A stretch of DNA of 64,000 bases from Protaetiibacter sp. (GCA_030150265.1 JASLGG010000028.1:1-64000), one strand, 5' to 3'; numbered from the stretch's first letter, positions 43,046-52,015 are shown. Notes: generated by a model not told the origin, from the letters alone. Translations and numbers: made by a program.

Positions 43046-44773
43046 TTACTTCACCTCTCCGTTGGCGAGGTCGACCACCGGAGCGTCCGGCGCGTCCTTC
43101 GCGGGTCCGATGCCGAGCTGAACCGTCTGCTCGGGGTGGTGCAGGTCGAAGGCGGGCGACTCCGAGCGGATGCGCGGGATCGACGTGAAGTTGTGACGCG
43201 GCGGCGGGCTCGAGGTGGCCCACTCGAGCGAACGCGAGTTGCCCCACGGGTCGTCGACGGTCACCTTCGGCGCCTTGCGGGCCGTGATCCACACGTTGAG
43301 GAAGAACGGCAGCAGCGAGACCGCGAGGATGGCCGAGCCGATGGTCGAGAGCTGGTTCTCCCACGTGAAGCCGTCGTTCGCGAGATAGCTCGCGTAGCGA
43401 CGCGGCATGCCCTCGACGCCCAGCCAGTGCTGGATGAGGAACGTGGTGTGGAAGCCGATGAACAGCAGCCAGAAGTGGATCTTGCCGAGCCGCTCGTCGA
43501 GCATCTTGCCGGTCCACTTGGGCCACCAGAAGTAGAAGCCCGCGAACATCGCGAACACGACCGTGCCGAAGACCACGTAGTGGAAGTGGGCCACGACGAA
43601 GTAGGTGTCGGACACCACGAAGTCGAGCGGCGGGGAGGCGAGGATCACGCCCGTGAGACCGCCGAACACGAAGGTCACGAGGAAGCCGAGCGTCCAGATC
43701 ATCGGCGTCTCGAACGTCACCGAGCCGCGCCACATCGTGCCGACCCAGTTGAAGATCTTCACGCCGGTCGGAACCGCGATGAGCATCGTCATGAGGGCGA
43801 ACCACGGCAGCAGCACCGATCCCGTCACGTACATGTGGTGCGCCCACACGGTGACGGAGAGAGCCGCGATCGAGATCGTCGCGTAGACGAGCGTCTTGTA
43901 GCCGAAGATCGGCTTGCGGCTGAAGACCGGGATCACCTCGGACACGATGCCGAAGAACGGCAGCGCGATGATGTAGACCTCCGGGTGCCCGAAGAACCAG
44001 AAGAGGTGCTGCCAGAGGATCGTGCCGCCGTTGGCGGGATCCAGCAGGTGCGCGCCGAAGGCACGGTCGGCGCCGAGCGCGAACAGGCCGCCGGCGAGCA
44101 CCGGGAAGGCGAGCAGCACCAGGATCGAGGTGACGAGCACGTTCCAGGTGAAGATCGGCATCCGGAACATCGTCATGCCCGGCGCACGCATCGTGATGAT
44201 GGTCGTGATGAAGTTCACGGCGCCGAGGATCGTGCCGAAGCCCGAGAGCGCGAGGCCGAACACCCAGAGGTTGCCGCCGAGTCCGGGCGAGAAGGTCGTG
44301 CTCGAGAGCGGCGCGTAGGCGGTCCAGCCGAACCCGGCGGCACCCTGCGGCGTGAAGAACCCGCCGACCGCGATGAGCGATCCGAAGCTGAAGAGCCAGA
44401 AGGCGAACGCGTTGAGGCGCGGGAACGCCACGTCGGGGGCGCCGATCTGCAGCGGCATGATGGCGTTCGCGAAGCCCGCGAAGAGCGGCGTCGCGAACAT
44501 CAGCAGCATGATCGTGCCGTGCATCGTGAAGATCTGGTTGTAGACCTCGTTCGACGGCACGACGTCGACGCCCGGCGTGAACAGCTCGACACGCAGCACG
44601 AGGGCGAGCACGCCGCCCACGCAGAAGAAGATGAACGAGGTGATGAGGTAGAGGTAGCCGATCGTCTTGTGGTCCGTGGTGGTGATCCACTTGACGATGG
44701 TCTCGCCCTTGCGGTGCGGACGCGGCGGCGGGGCCGTCCGCGTCGTGGTGGGGCTCGGAGCTGTGGTCGTCAT
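43046..44773 (-). CDS. ctaD: Cytochrome c oxidase subunit I
   Basis: Encodes 575 residues with about 12 transmembrane helices. It houses heme a and the heme a3-CuB site: the first heme ligand lies in FTMHGTIMLLMF, the cross-linked His-Tyr pair in GHPEVYIIALPFFG, CuB ligands in WAHHMYVTG, and the distal hemes in AHFHYVVFGTV. The ATG at 44773 was chosen because upstream frame is antisense to ctaC. In M. tuberculosis ctaD is separate from ctaC; here the two are neighbours, separated by 5 nt. Confidence 0.97.
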   Translation of the reverse strand: MTTTAPSPTTTRTAPPPRPHRKGETIVKWITTTDHKTIGYLYLITSFIFFCVGGVLALVLRVELFTPGVDVVPSNEVYNQIFTMHGTIMLLMFATPLFAGFANAIMPLQIGAPDVAFPRLNAFAFWLFSFGSLIAVGGFFTPQGAAGFGWTAYAPLSSTTFSPGLGGNLWVFGLALSGFGTILGAVNFITTIITMRAPGMTMFRMPIFTWNVLVTSILVLLAFPVLAGGLFALGADRAFGAHLLDPANGGTILWQHLFWFFGHPEVYIIALPFFGIVSEVIPVFSRKPIFGYKTLVYATISIAALSVTVWAHHMYVTGSVLLPWFALMTMLIAVPTGVKIFNWVGTMWRGSVTFETPMIWTLGFLVTFVFGGLTGVILASPPLDFVVSDTYFVVAHFHYVVFGTVVFAMFAGFYFWWPKWTGKMLDERLGKIHFWLLFIGFHTTFLIQHWLGVEGMPRRYASYLANDGFTWENQLSTIGSAILAVSLLPFFLNVWITARKAPKVTVDDPWGNSRSLEWATSSPPPRHNFTSIPRIRSESPAFDLHHPEQTVQLGIGPAKDAPDAPVVDLANGEVK

Positions 44774-44778
44774 CGCTC

Positions 44779-45672
44779 TCAGTCCTTGTTCTCGCTCACG
44801 GTCCCGGTATTGCCCGGCAGATTCTGGTTCACGTTGTACTCCGGACCCAGGCGTCCCTCGTTGCCGGCGGCGCGCAGCTGCGCGATGTGGGCGTCGTACT
44901 CCTCCTGGGAGACGACGTGCACCGTGAACAGCATGTCCGCGTGGTACTCGCCGCAGAGCTCGGCGCACTTGCCGCGGTACACGCCCTCCTGGGTCGGGAT
45001 GAAGTACATGTAGTTCGACTTCGCGGGGATCATGTCCTTCTTGTAGAGGAAGTTGATCACCCAGAAGGAGTGCGCGACGTCACGGGACTCGAGCTGGATC
45101 TCGACCTTCTTGCCGACCGGGAGGTACAGCGCGGGGAGCGTGTCCTCGTCGAGCTCGCCCTTCGCGTCGGGCTGCGCCTGCACGCCCTTCGTGTAGACGT
45201 CCTCGTTGAGGTAGTTGAAGTCCCACGACCAGCGCTTGCCGAACGCCTCGATGCGGACGTCGGGGTTGCCCGGGTCCTGCTCGATCGCGGCCTGATCCCG
45301 CGCGGTGAAGGCGAAGAAGCCGAGGATGAGGAACAGCGGCACGACCGTGTAGAAGACCTCGATCGGCATGTTGTAGCGCATCTGCACCGGCAGGCCCGTC
45401 TGGCCCTTGCGGCGGCGGTACACGATCGCAGCCCAGAGCATGAGGCCCCAGGTGACGACGCCGACGCCGAGCAGGACGGTCCACGAGGTGACCCAGAGCC
45501 CGATGACGCGGCCTGTGTGGTTGGTGGTCTCGGGGTCGGCCGGCAGGAAGCCGTTCAGCTGCTCCTGCGTGCAGCCGGCGAGCACGATCGCCACCGCCAG
45601 CCCGATCGGAAGGACCGCCCAACGGGCGAGTCGTGAACGGCGGGCCGGACCCTCTGGGCGATTGGAGCGCAC
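44779..45672 (-). CDS. ctaC: Cytochrome c oxidase subunit II, lipoprotein
   Basis: Encodes 297 residues from a GTG with GAGAGG 6 nt upstream. A lipobox (VLAGC, Cys34) marks it as a lipoprotein cleaved by signal peptidase II, which is encoded further right (lspA). Two transmembrane helices follow, then the cupredoxin domain with the CuA site CAELCGEYHADM (near 235). Upstream in-frame codons to 45792 are unlikely as they cross the promoter. It is the first gene of ctaC-ctaD-ctaF-GNAT. Confidence 0.95.
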   Translation of the reverse strand: MRSNRPEGPARRSRLARWAVLPIGLAVAIVLAGCTQEQLNGFLPADPETTNHTGRVIGLWVTSWTVLLGVGVVTWGLMLWAAIVYRRRKGQTGLPVQMRYNMPIEVFYTVVPLFLILGFFAFTARDQAAIEQDPGNPDVRIEAFGKRWSWDFNYLNEDVYTKGVQAQPDAKGELDEDTLPALYLPVGKKVEIQLESRDVAHSFWVINFLYKKDMIPAKSNYMYFIPTQEGVYRGKCAELCGEYHADMLFTVHVVSQEEYDAHIAQLRAAGNEGRLGPEYNVNQNLPGNTGTVSENKD

Positions 45673-45710
45673 CTGGAACCTCTCGGACGTCGACGTGGTG
45701 ATTCGGCCCC

Positions 45711-45716
45711 AGTCTA
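45711..45716 (-). promoter_or_regulatory. ctaC promoter -10 (TAGACT)
   Basis: TAGACT, part of TATAGACT on the minus strand, would start RNA near 45704 and give a 32-nt leader with a ribosome-binding site. No clear -35. Confidence 0.5.
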
Positions 45717-45793
45717 TAGCCGAACCGACCGCCCCCAGGCGCCATCCCGGCGCTGCGTCGCGGATGACCTCGGGTGTCGGCTGTATGCGCACA

Positions 45794-45856
45794 CGTAACG
45801 GCGCGCGACCACGCTCGTGCGCCGTTACGGCGCAGCGCCGCGGACTATCGCGGCGC
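45794..45856 (-). terminator. Two hairpins after the ErpA gene
   Basis: The space between ctaC and the ErpA-type gene has two perfect inverted repeats: 45835-45856 (8-bp arms GCGCCGCG/CGCGGCGC) and 45794-45829 (11-bp arms CGTAACGGCGC/GCGCCGTTACG, 14-nt spacer). They lie 8 and 35 nt beyond the stop of the ErpA gene. Confidence 0.6.
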
Positions 45857-45864
45857 AGAAGAAT

Positions 45865-46212
45865 TCAGTGGAACGAGTCGCCGCAGGCGCAGCTGCCCTG
45901 CGCGTTGGGGTTGTCGATCGTGAAGCCCTGCTTCTGGATGCTGTCCTCGAAGTCGATCGACGCGCCGTCGAGGTAGGGCACGCTCATCTTGTCGACGACC
46001 ACCTCGACGCCGTCGAAGTCGCGGGTCGCGTCGCCGTCGAGCAGCCGCTCGTCGAAGTAGAGCTGGTAGATGAGGCCGGAGCATCCGCCGGGCTGGACGG
46101 CGACGCGGAGGCGCAGGTCGTCACGGCCCTCCTGCTCGAGGAGCGACCGCACCTTCTGCGCGGCGGTGTCGGAGAGGGAGACCCCGTGGGTCGTCTCGAG
46201 CGTGTCGGTCAT
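45865..46212 (-). CDS. Iron-sulfur cluster carrier, ErpA/HesB type
   Basis: Encodes 115 residues. The three cluster-binding cysteines are in QPGGCSGLIY and GSCACGDSFH. A-type carriers hand [2Fe-2S] or [4Fe-4S] clusters to apo-proteins; possible clients encoded nearby are LipA and the Rieske protein. A perfect -10, TAGAAT (46219-46224), lies 6 nt before the ATG, so it is leaderless. It stands alone between ctaC and the M20 gene; in M. tuberculosis the equivalent Rv2204c is also near the cta genes. Confidence 0.94.
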   Translation of the reverse strand: MTDTLETTHGVSLSDTAAQKVRSLLEQEGRDDLRLRVAVQPGGCSGLIYQLYFDERLLDGDATRDFDGVEVVVDKMSVPYLDGASIDFEDSIQKQGFTIDNPNAQGSCACGDSFH

Positions 46213-46218
46213 GCGGCG

Positions 46219-46224
46219 ATTCTA
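46219..46224 (-). promoter_or_regulatory. -10 (TAGAAT) of the leaderless ErpA gene
   Basis: TAGAAT-n6-ATG on the minus strand, the closest match to TATAAT among the leaderless promoters here. Confidence 0.7.
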
Positions 46225-46250
46225 ACCGCCCGAGCTCGGAGGATGCCGGG

Positions 46251-47666
46251 TCAGCGGGCGCCGAGTCTCGCGAGCAGCAGCGCCTCGCCCAGGATCGCCT
46301 TCTCGAAGCTCGGCAGGTGCACCGACTCGTTGGGGCTGTGGGCGCGGGAGTCCGGATCCTCGACGCCGGTCACCAGGATCTGCGCCCTCGGGAAGCGCTC
46401 CGCGAGCTCCGCGATGAACGGGATCGATCCGCCGACGCCCATCTCGACCGTCTCGTTGCCGAAGGCCTCCTCGAGCACGGCCTTGACATCCGCCACCGCC
46501 CAGCCGCTCGTGTCGACGAGGAACGGCTGCCCCAGGTCGAGGCCGTCGACCTCGAGCTCGGCGCCGAACGGCGCGTGGGCGCGGAGGTGGCCGATGATCG
46601 CCTCGTAGGCCTCCTGGGCACGCTGGCCGGGGGCGACGCGTGCGCTGACCCGCACCCGCACGCTCGGCACGAGGGTGTTCGAGGCGTCGCGCACGCTCGG
46701 GGCGTCGATGCCCGTGACGGTGATCGCCGGCTGGTTCCAGATGCGGGAGACGATCTCGCCGCGGCCGATCGGCGACGCGCCGGCGAGCAGCCCGGTCTCG
46801 GCGCGCAGCTGGGCCTCGTCGTAGGCGGGGGTCTCGGCCTCGCGCGAGGTGAGGCCGGGCACCGCGACCGCGCCGTCGGCATCCCACAGCGAGTCGAGCA
46901 TCCGGATGGCCGCGAGCATCGCGTCGGGCACCGCTCCCCCGAACATGCCCGAGTGCGAGGCGTGCTCGAGCGTCGTGACGCGCAGGTTGAAGGCGACGGC
47001 ACCACGGAGGCCCACCGTGATCGCGGGGATGTCGATCGACCAGTTGCCGGAGTCGGCGACGACGATCACGTCGGCGTCGAAGGTGTCGCGGTAGTGCTCG
47101 AGGAAGGTCGAGATCGACCGCGAGCCGAACTCCTCCTCGCCCTCCGCGTAGAGCACGAGGCCGATCTCGGGGTCGCCGAACACCTCGCGGTAGGCCCGGA
47201 TCGCGGCGAGATGGGCGACGACACCCGCCTTGTCGTCGGCGGCGCCGCGGCCGTAGAGCCGGTCGCCGCGGAGGGTCGGCTCGAAGGGGTTCGAGTCCCA
47301 GTCCTCGTCGGCCCCGGGAGGCTGCACGTCGTGGTGGGCGTAGAGCAGGATCGTCGGCTTGCCGTTCCGCGCCGGGCGCGATGCGACGACGGCGGGCTGG
47401 CCGAGCGCATCCGATCCGGGGTCGGAGACCGGCAGCTGCACGACCTCGACGGTCTCGAACACGCCGGTCTCGCGCGCGAGCTCCGCGACCCGCTCCGCGC
47501 TCGCCCGCACGTGGGCGAAGTCGAAGCCGTCCCACGAGACCGAGGGGATGCGCACGAGCTCCGAGAGCTCGGCGATCGCGGCCGGGAGCCCGGCCGACAC
47601 GACCTCGCGGAGCTCGTCGATGCGGGGGGTGGATGCGGACGCGGACGACGGGTCGGACTCAGCCAT
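46251..47666 (-). CDS. M20 family metallopeptidase/dipeptidase
   Basis: Encodes 471 residues. Two-zinc catalytic residues are seen in LLYAHHDVQPP (near 110), LYGRGAADDKAG, and the catalytic EGEEEFGS; a dimerisation domain is inserted around 200-320. The family hydrolyses dipeptides and N-acyl amino acids; the exact substrate is unknown. TAAGAT on the minus strand lies 7 nt before the ATG. It is divergent from the DUF3043 gene. Confidence 0.9.
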   Translation of the reverse strand: MAESDPSSASASTPRIDELREVVSAGLPAAIAELSELVRIPSVSWDGFDFAHVRASAERVAELARETGVFETVEVVQLPVSDPGSDALGQPAVVASRPARNGKPTILLYAHHDVQPPGADEDWDSNPFEPTLRGDRLYGRGAADDKAGVVAHLAAIRAYREVFGDPEIGLVLYAEGEEEFGSRSISTFLEHYRDTFDADVIVVADSGNWSIDIPAITVGLRGAVAFNLRVTTLEHASHSGMFGGAVPDAMLAAIRMLDSLWDADGAVAVPGLTSREAETPAYDEAQLRAETGLLAGASPIGRGEIVSRIWNQPAITVTGIDAPSVRDASNTLVPSVRVRVSARVAPGQRAQEAYEAIIGHLRAHAPFGAELEVDGLDLGQPFLVDTSGWAVADVKAVLEEAFGNETVEMGVGGSIPFIAELAERFPRAQILVTGVEDPDSRAHSPNESVHLPSFEKAILGEALLLARLGAR

Positions 47667-47672
47667 GTGGGC

Positions 47673-47679
47673 TATCTTA
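47673..47679. promoter_or_regulatory. Overlapping divergent -10 elements of DUF3043 (+) and M20 (-) genes
   Basis: The minus-strand TAAGAT (47674-47679) is 7 nt before the M20 ATG; on the plus strand TATCTT (47673-47678) would give the DUF3043 gene a 20-nt leader with GAGG. The two hexamers are near mirror images. Confidence 0.45.
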
Positions 47680-47703
47680 AGCTGACCGACCAGCGAGGAT
47701 CAC

Positions 47704-48285
47704 GTGCCCAAGAACACCCCCACCGACCCGCCCGCGGCCTCCGAGACCCCGGAGACCCCCGAGGCGGCCGCCGCCGGCAAGGGGCGGGCGACACCGAGCC
47801 GTCGCGAGCAGGAGGCCGCACGCAAGCGGCCCCTCGTGCCGGACGACCGCAGGGCTGCCGCGAAGCAGTCGCGCGCGCAGCTCAACGTCGAGCGCGAGCG
47901 CGCTCGGATCGGCATGGCGAACGGCGAGGAGCGGTACCTGCCGCTGCGCGACAAGGGCCCGCAGAAGCGCTTCGTGCGCGACTACGTCGACGCGCGCTGG
48001 AGCGTCGGCGAGGTGCTGCTGCCGCTCATGGTGCTCGTCATCCTCACCTACTTCTTCCCCAGCCAGTACGTCGTGATGTACGCGCTCGCCGCCGTGTGGG
48101 CGGTCATCATCCTCGTCGTGATCGACTGCCTGCTGCTCGGCCGCACGCTGCGCAAGAAGCTCGCGGCGAAGTTCGGCGCGAGCAAGGTCGAGCGGGTCAC
48201 CTGGTACGCCGCGATGCGCGCGGTGCAGATGCGCCCCCTGCGGCTGCCGAAGCCGCAGGTGAAGCGCGGGCAGTTCCCCGCCTGA
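47704..48285 (+). CDS. DUF3043 membrane protein
   Basis: Encodes 193 residues from a GTG with GAGG 5 nt upstream. A disordered charged N-terminus (Pro/Glu, then RREQEAARKRPLVPDDRRAA) precedes two transmembrane helices (about 101-150, split by YVVMYALAAVW) and a basic tail. It matches the actinobacterial DUF3043 family, found near the cta/qcr genes. Function unknown. Its stop is followed by the convergent pyrD stop after one base. Confidence 0.9.
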   Translation: MPKNTPTDPPAASETPETPEAAAAGKGRATPSRREQEAARKRPLVPDDRRAAAKQSRAQLNVERERARIGMANGEERYLPLRDKGPQKRFVRDYVDARWSVGEVLLPLMVLVILTYFFPSQYVVMYALAAVWAVIILVVIDCLLLGRTLRKKLAAKFGASKVERVTWYAAMRAVQMRPLRLPKPQVKRGQFPA

Positions 48286-48286
48286 G

Positions 48287-49321
48287 TCAGGCGGCGGGGC
48301 GCACGCGGCGCAGGCCGCGATTGACCGCGCGCGCCCAGAACGGTCCCTCGTAGAGGAAGGCCGTGTACCCCTGCACGAGGGTGGCGCCGGCCTCCAGGCG
48401 CTCGCGCACCTCGGACGCGGTCGTGACGCCGCCGACCGAGACCAGGCAGAGCTCCGGGCCCACCGCCGCCCGCAGCAGGCGCAGCATCGCCAGCGAGCGG
48501 GCCGCGAGCGGAGCCCCCGAGAGGCCGCCCTCCCCCGCCGCCGCCACGACATCCGGGTCGCTGACGAGGCCCTCGCGGGACAGCGTCGTGTTGGTCGCCA
48601 CGATGCCGGCGAGGCCGAGGCGCAGCACGAGCTCCGCGATGCGGAGCGCCTGCTCGTCGGTGAGGTCGGGCGCGATCTTGACGAGCACCGGCACGGCACC
48701 CGCCGCATCCCGCACCGCGACGAGGAGCGGCTCGAGGCGGTCGAGCTCCTGCAGGCCGCGGAGTCCCGGGGTGTTGGGCGAGCTGACGTTCACCACGAGG
48801 TAGTCGGCGTGCGGCGCGAGCAGCGCGGTGCTCGCGAGGTAGTCGGCGATCGCGTCCTCGACGGCCACGACCTTGCTCTTGCCGATGTTCACGCCGATCA
48901 CCGGCCGCAGCGCGCGATCGCGCTCCCGGGCGATCCGCGGGGCGCAGACCTCGGCGCCCGCGTTGTTGAAGCCCATGCGGTTGACGACGGCGCGGTCCGG
49001 GATCAGGCGGAACAGCCGGGGCTTCGGGTTGCCGGGCTGCGGGAGCGCCGTGATGGTGCCGACCTCGACGTGCCCGAAGCCGAGCGCACCGAGGCCCCGG
49101 ATGCCGTGCGCCTCCTTGTCGAAGCCCGCCGCGAGGCCGAACGGCGACGGGAACTCGAGACCGAGCGCCTCGACCCGGAGCGCCGGGTCCGGCCGCGTGA
49201 GCGCGCGCGCGAACGGACGCAGCAGCGGCCAGCCGAGCATCCGGATGACGAGGAACGCGAGGTGGTGGGCGGACTCGGGGTCGAGGCGCGACAGAACGAG
49301 CCGGAAGAGGAGACGGTACAT
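48287..49321 (-). CDS. pyrD: Dihydroorotate dehydrogenase, class 2 (quinone)
   Basis: Encodes 344 residues. It oxidises dihydroorotate to orotate with quinone as acceptor. The class 2 features are the membrane-associating N-terminal helices (MYRLLFRLVLSRLDPESAHH), the FMN-binding GLAAGFDKEAHGIRGLGALG, and the catalytic serine in VNVSSPNTPGLRGLQ (near 175). It follows nrdR by 12 nt on the minus strand, pairing pyrimidine and deoxynucleotide control. Confidence 0.96.
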   Translation of the reverse strand: MYRLLFRLVLSRLDPESAHHLAFLVIRMLGWPLLRPFARALTRPDPALRVEALGLEFPSPFGLAAGFDKEAHGIRGLGALGFGHVEVGTITALPQPGNPKPRLFRLIPDRAVVNRMGFNNAGAEVCAPRIARERDRALRPVIGVNIGKSKVVAVEDAIADYLASTALLAPHADYLVVNVSSPNTPGLRGLQELDRLEPLLVAVRDAAGAVPVLVKIAPDLTDEQALRIAELVLRLGLAGIVATNTTLSREGLVSDPDVVAAAGEGGLSGAPLAARSLAMLRLLRAAVGPELCLVSVGGVTTASEVRERLEAGATLVQGYTAFLYEGPFWARAVNRGLRRVRPAA

Positions 49322-49333
49322 GCCGTCCCCAGG

Positions 49334-49831
49334 CTACTGGAGCGCGGTCGTGCGGCTGTCGTCCGCCGGGCCCTTCGCCCCGCTCGCGTGCTCGACACGC
49401 AGCAGGGTGATGGCCGACTCGAAGTCCTCGAGGGAGTCGAAGCCCTGGTAGACGCTCGCGAACCGCAGGTACGCCACCTCGTCGAGCTCGCGCAGCGGCG
49501 GCAGGATCGCGAGGCCGATGTCGTTGGCGTCGATCTGCGCCACGCCGGTCGCGCGGATCGCCTCCTCCACGCGCTGGGCGAGCAGCGCGAGGTCGGCGTC
49601 GCTCACGGGGCGACCCTGACAGGCCTTGCGGACGCCCGTCACGACCTTCTCGCGGCTGAACGGCTCCACGATCCCCGAGCGCTTGATGACGTTGAGGCTC
49701 GCCGTCTCGGTCGTCGAGAAGCGTCGCCCGCACTCCGGGCACTGGCGGCGCCGGCGGATCGACAGGCCGTCGTCGCTCGTGCGGGAGTCGACGACGCGGC
49801 TGTCGGGGTGACGGCAGAAGGGGCAGAACAT
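49334..49831 (-). CDS. nrdR: Transcriptional repressor NrdR
   Basis: Encodes 165 residues. The N-terminal zinc ribbon has CPFC at 3-6 and CPEC at 34-37 with RRRQ between; the ATP-cone domain follows (FSREKVVTGVRKACQGRPVS). NrdR represses ribonucleotide reductase genes when dATP is high. The ATG has TACCCT 7 nt upstream (leaderless pattern). It precedes pyrD. No NrdR box is seen inside the window. Confidence 0.95.
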   Translation of the reverse strand: MFCPFCRHPDSRVVDSRTSDDGLSIRRRRQCPECGRRFSTTETASLNVIKRSGIVEPFSREKVVTGVRKACQGRPVSDADLALLAQRVEEAIRATGVAQIDANDIGLAILPPLRELDEVAYLRFASVYQGFDSLEDFESAITLLRVEHASGAKGPADDSRTTALQ

Positions 49832-49910
49832 CCCCTCCAGGGTAGACGCTCGGCCGCGCTCACGCGCGGAAGCGCACCTCGACCGCGTCGCCGTGCGCGC
49901 TGGAGCTCAG

Positions 49911-49971
49911 GGCGAAGGCCGCTGCCGGCCTTCGCCGCGACGCCAGCGCCGCCGCCCGTCTCGGGCGGCGG
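49911..49971 (-). terminator. Two GC-rich hairpins after hisD
   Basis: The 141 nt between nrdR and hisD hold 49949-49971 (10-bp arms CCGCCGCCCG/CGGGCGGCGG, loop TCT), which abuts the hisD stop, and 49911-49936 (11-bp arms GGCGAAGGCCG/CGGCCTTCGCC, loop CTGC). Neither has a T tract. Confidence 0.6.
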
Positions 49972-49972
49972 T

Positions 49973-51277
49973 TCACTCGAAGCGACGCGCGACCGCGTCG
50001 CCGTGAGCCGGCAGCTGCTCCGCGTCGCTGAAGGCGCGGATGCGCTCGGCGACCCCGGCGAGGCCCTCCCGCCCGTAGCGCACGAGCTGCTGCGGCCGCA
50101 GGAACGTCGCGGCGCCGAGTCCCGAGGAGAAACGCGCCTGTCCGCCCGTGGGCAGCACGTGGTTGGAGCCGGCGAGGTAGTCGCCGAGGCTGACCGGCGA
50201 GAACGGCCCGAGGAAGATCGCACCGGCGTCGCTGATGCCGGCGAGCACCGCATCCGGATCGGCCGTCTGGATCTCGAGGTGCTCGGGGCCGTACAGGTTG
50301 CTGAACTCGGCGGCGGCGGCGAGGTCGTCCACCAGCACGATCGCCGACTGCGGCGCGTCGAGCGCTGCGGCGGCGCGGTCGTGGTGGGTCGTTGCCGCGA
50401 GCTGACTCTCGAGCTCGCTCGCCACCCGGCCCGCGAACGCGGGGTCGGCGGTCACGAGGATCGCCGCGGCCAGCTCGTCGTGCTCGGCCTGGCTCAGCAG
50501 GTCGGCGGCCACATGCACCGGGTCGGCGGAGCCGTCCGCGATCACCAGGATCTCGGTGGGTCCCGCCTCCGCGTCGATCCCGACCACCCCGCGCACGACG
50601 CGCTTCGCCGCGGCGACGTAGACGTTGCCGGGCCCGGTCACGACGTCGACCGGCTCGAGACCGGCATCCGGGACCCCGTAGGCGAGGGCGCCGATCGCAC
50701 CGGCACCGCCCATCGCGTACACCTCGGTCACCCCGAGCAGCCCCGCGGCCGCGAGGATCGTCGGGTGCACCGAACCGCCGAAGTCGGCCTGCGGCGGCGA
50801 GGCGAGCACCACCGATGCCACCCCGGCGACCTGGGCCGGCACGACGTTCATCACGACGCTCGAGGGGTAGACCGCCTTGCCGCCGGGCACGTAGAAGCCG
50901 GCGCGCCGCATGGGCTGCCAGCGCTGCTCGATGCGCGCATCCGGTCCGAGCTCGGTCACCGCGGGTGCCGGCACCTGCGCGGCAGACGCCGCGCGCACCC
51001 GCACGATCGCCTCGTCGATCGCGGCCCGCACGCCCGGATCGAGCGCCGCGACGGCGGCCTCGATCTCGGCCGGCGCCACCCGCAGCGCCGCCGGGCGCAC
51101 GCGGTCGAAGCGCTCCGACTGGCCGAGCAGCGCGGCCGTACCGTGCTCGCGGACCTCGTCGATGAGGGTCCGCGCCGCCTCGACGGCGACCGACACATCG
51201 GTGCGCGCGCGGGGGATCAGCGCGCCGAGCTCGGCGCGCGTCGGACGGGTACCACGGAGGTCGAGAGTCTGGATCAT
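49973..51277 (-). CDS. hisD: Histidinol dehydrogenase
   Basis: Encodes 434 residues. It oxidises histidinol to histidine in two NAD-dependent steps, using zinc. Signatures visible are FYVPGGKAVYPSSVVMN, VTGPGNVYVAAAKR, DAEAGPTEILVIAD, the zinc-site SQAEHDELA and the C-terminal GSNHVLPTGGQARFSSGL. Other his genes are outside the window. TAGCAT on the minus strand (51287-51292) stands 9 nt before the ATG. It diverges from the flavin reductase after 28 nt. Confidence 0.96.
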   Translation of the reverse strand: MIQTLDLRGTRPTRAELGALIPRARTDVSVAVEAARTLIDEVREHGTAALLGQSERFDRVRPAALRVAPAEIEAAVAALDPGVRAAIDEAIVRVRAASAAQVPAPAVTELGPDARIEQRWQPMRRAGFYVPGGKAVYPSSVVMNVVPAQVAGVASVVLASPPQADFGGSVHPTILAAAGLLGVTEVYAMGGAGAIGALAYGVPDAGLEPVDVVTGPGNVYVAAAKRVVRGVVGIDAEAGPTEILVIADGSADPVHVAADLLSQAEHDELAAAILVTADPAFAGRVASELESQLAATTHHDRAAAALDAPQSAIVLVDDLAAAAEFSNLYGPEHLEIQTADPDAVLAGISDAGAIFLGPFSPVSLGDYLAGSNHVLPTGGQARFSSGLGAATFLRPQQLVRYGREGLAGVAERIRAFSDAEQLPAHGDAVARRFE

Positions 51278-51305
51278 CGCGAGACAATGCTAGAGCGGGT
51301 GCGGA

Positions 51306-51854
51306 ATGACCGCGGCCCCGAAGCGGTTGGAACGGATGATGGACGCCAGCACCGAGAACGAGCCCCGGATCGTCGACGACCTCTCCGCCTTCAAGCTCGC
51401 GTTCCGCCGGCTCGCCGCGGGGGTGTCCGCGATCACGGCACGGGACACCGACGGGCGTCCCGTCGGGTTCACCGCGACCTCCCTCGCCTCGCTCGCGGCG
51501 GTTCCTCCCCTCGCGACCTTCAACATGGCGCGGGTCTCGAGCGCCTGGCACGCGATCGAGCAGACCGACCACGTGATCGTGCACATCCTGGGCGCCCGCA
51601 ACCGCGACGTCGCCGCCCAGATGGCGGCCGACCACGACCGGCGCTTCGACGGCGACCACTGGGCCCCGGGTCCGCTCGAGCTGCCGCTGCTGAAAGACGT
51701 TCCCGCGTGGATGCTCGGGCGCATCGTCGGGCGCTACCCGGTGCACGAGAACGCGGTGATCGTGGTGCAGATCGAGGACGGCGGCCTCGGCGCCCCCGAC
51801 GAGGCGCTCCTCTACCACGAGCGCTCGTTCCTGCGGCCCGGGCTGCCCGCCTGA
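51306..51854 (+). CDS. Flavin reductase-like (FMN-binding split barrel) protein
   Basis: Encodes 182 residues (ATG 51306; ATGs at 51336 and 51339 are also possible, the latter with GGAACGG upstream). The fold starts with AFRRLAAGVSAITARD and GFTATSLASLAAVPPLATFN, then WHAIEQTDHVIVHIL, as in HpaC-type reductases that supply reduced flavin to monooxygenases. Its partner is unknown. It stands alone between hisD and dnaE. Confidence 0.85.
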   Translation: MTAAPKRLERMMDASTENEPRIVDDLSAFKLAFRRLAAGVSAITARDTDGRPVGFTATSLASLAAVPPLATFNMARVSSAWHAIEQTDHVIVHILGARNRDVAAQMAADHDRRFDGDHWAPGPLELPLLKDVPAWMLGRIVGRYPVHENAVIVVQIEDGGLGAPDEALLYHERSFLRPGLPA

Positions 51855-51879
51855 CGCGACTGGGTCAGGCCCTTGCCGC

Positions 51880-51945
51880 TGAGCGGCCAGCCGCGGCGGC
51901 GGTTTCGAGACGCGTGCCGCCTGCGGCGGCGCGCTCCTCAACCCC
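51880..51945. repeat. REP-like intergenic palindromic element
   Basis: The stretch includes GGTTTCGAGACGCG, then GCCGCCTGCGGCGG and GCGCTCCTCAACC. An element of this GGTTTCGAGAC...CTCCTCAACC shape recurs, from memory, in many Microbacteriaceae intergenic regions. Only one copy is seen in this window. No coding potential. Confidence 0.45.
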
Positions 51946-52015
51946 CTGATAGCAGAGTCACCTGTGTGCGCACCCGGATGGCCGGGCGCTCGCGCGCGGC
52001 CATCCATCCGGCGCG

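Noticed and set aside
45673..45864. A hidden gene between ctaC and the ErpA gene
   Set aside because: The space is taken up by the ctaC promoter and two perfect hairpins; no frame with a start signal is seen.
48809..51949. A 1046-codon plus-strand frame opposite pyrD, nrdR and hisD
   Set aside because: Antisense frame kept open by high GC; no start signals and no recognisable domain.
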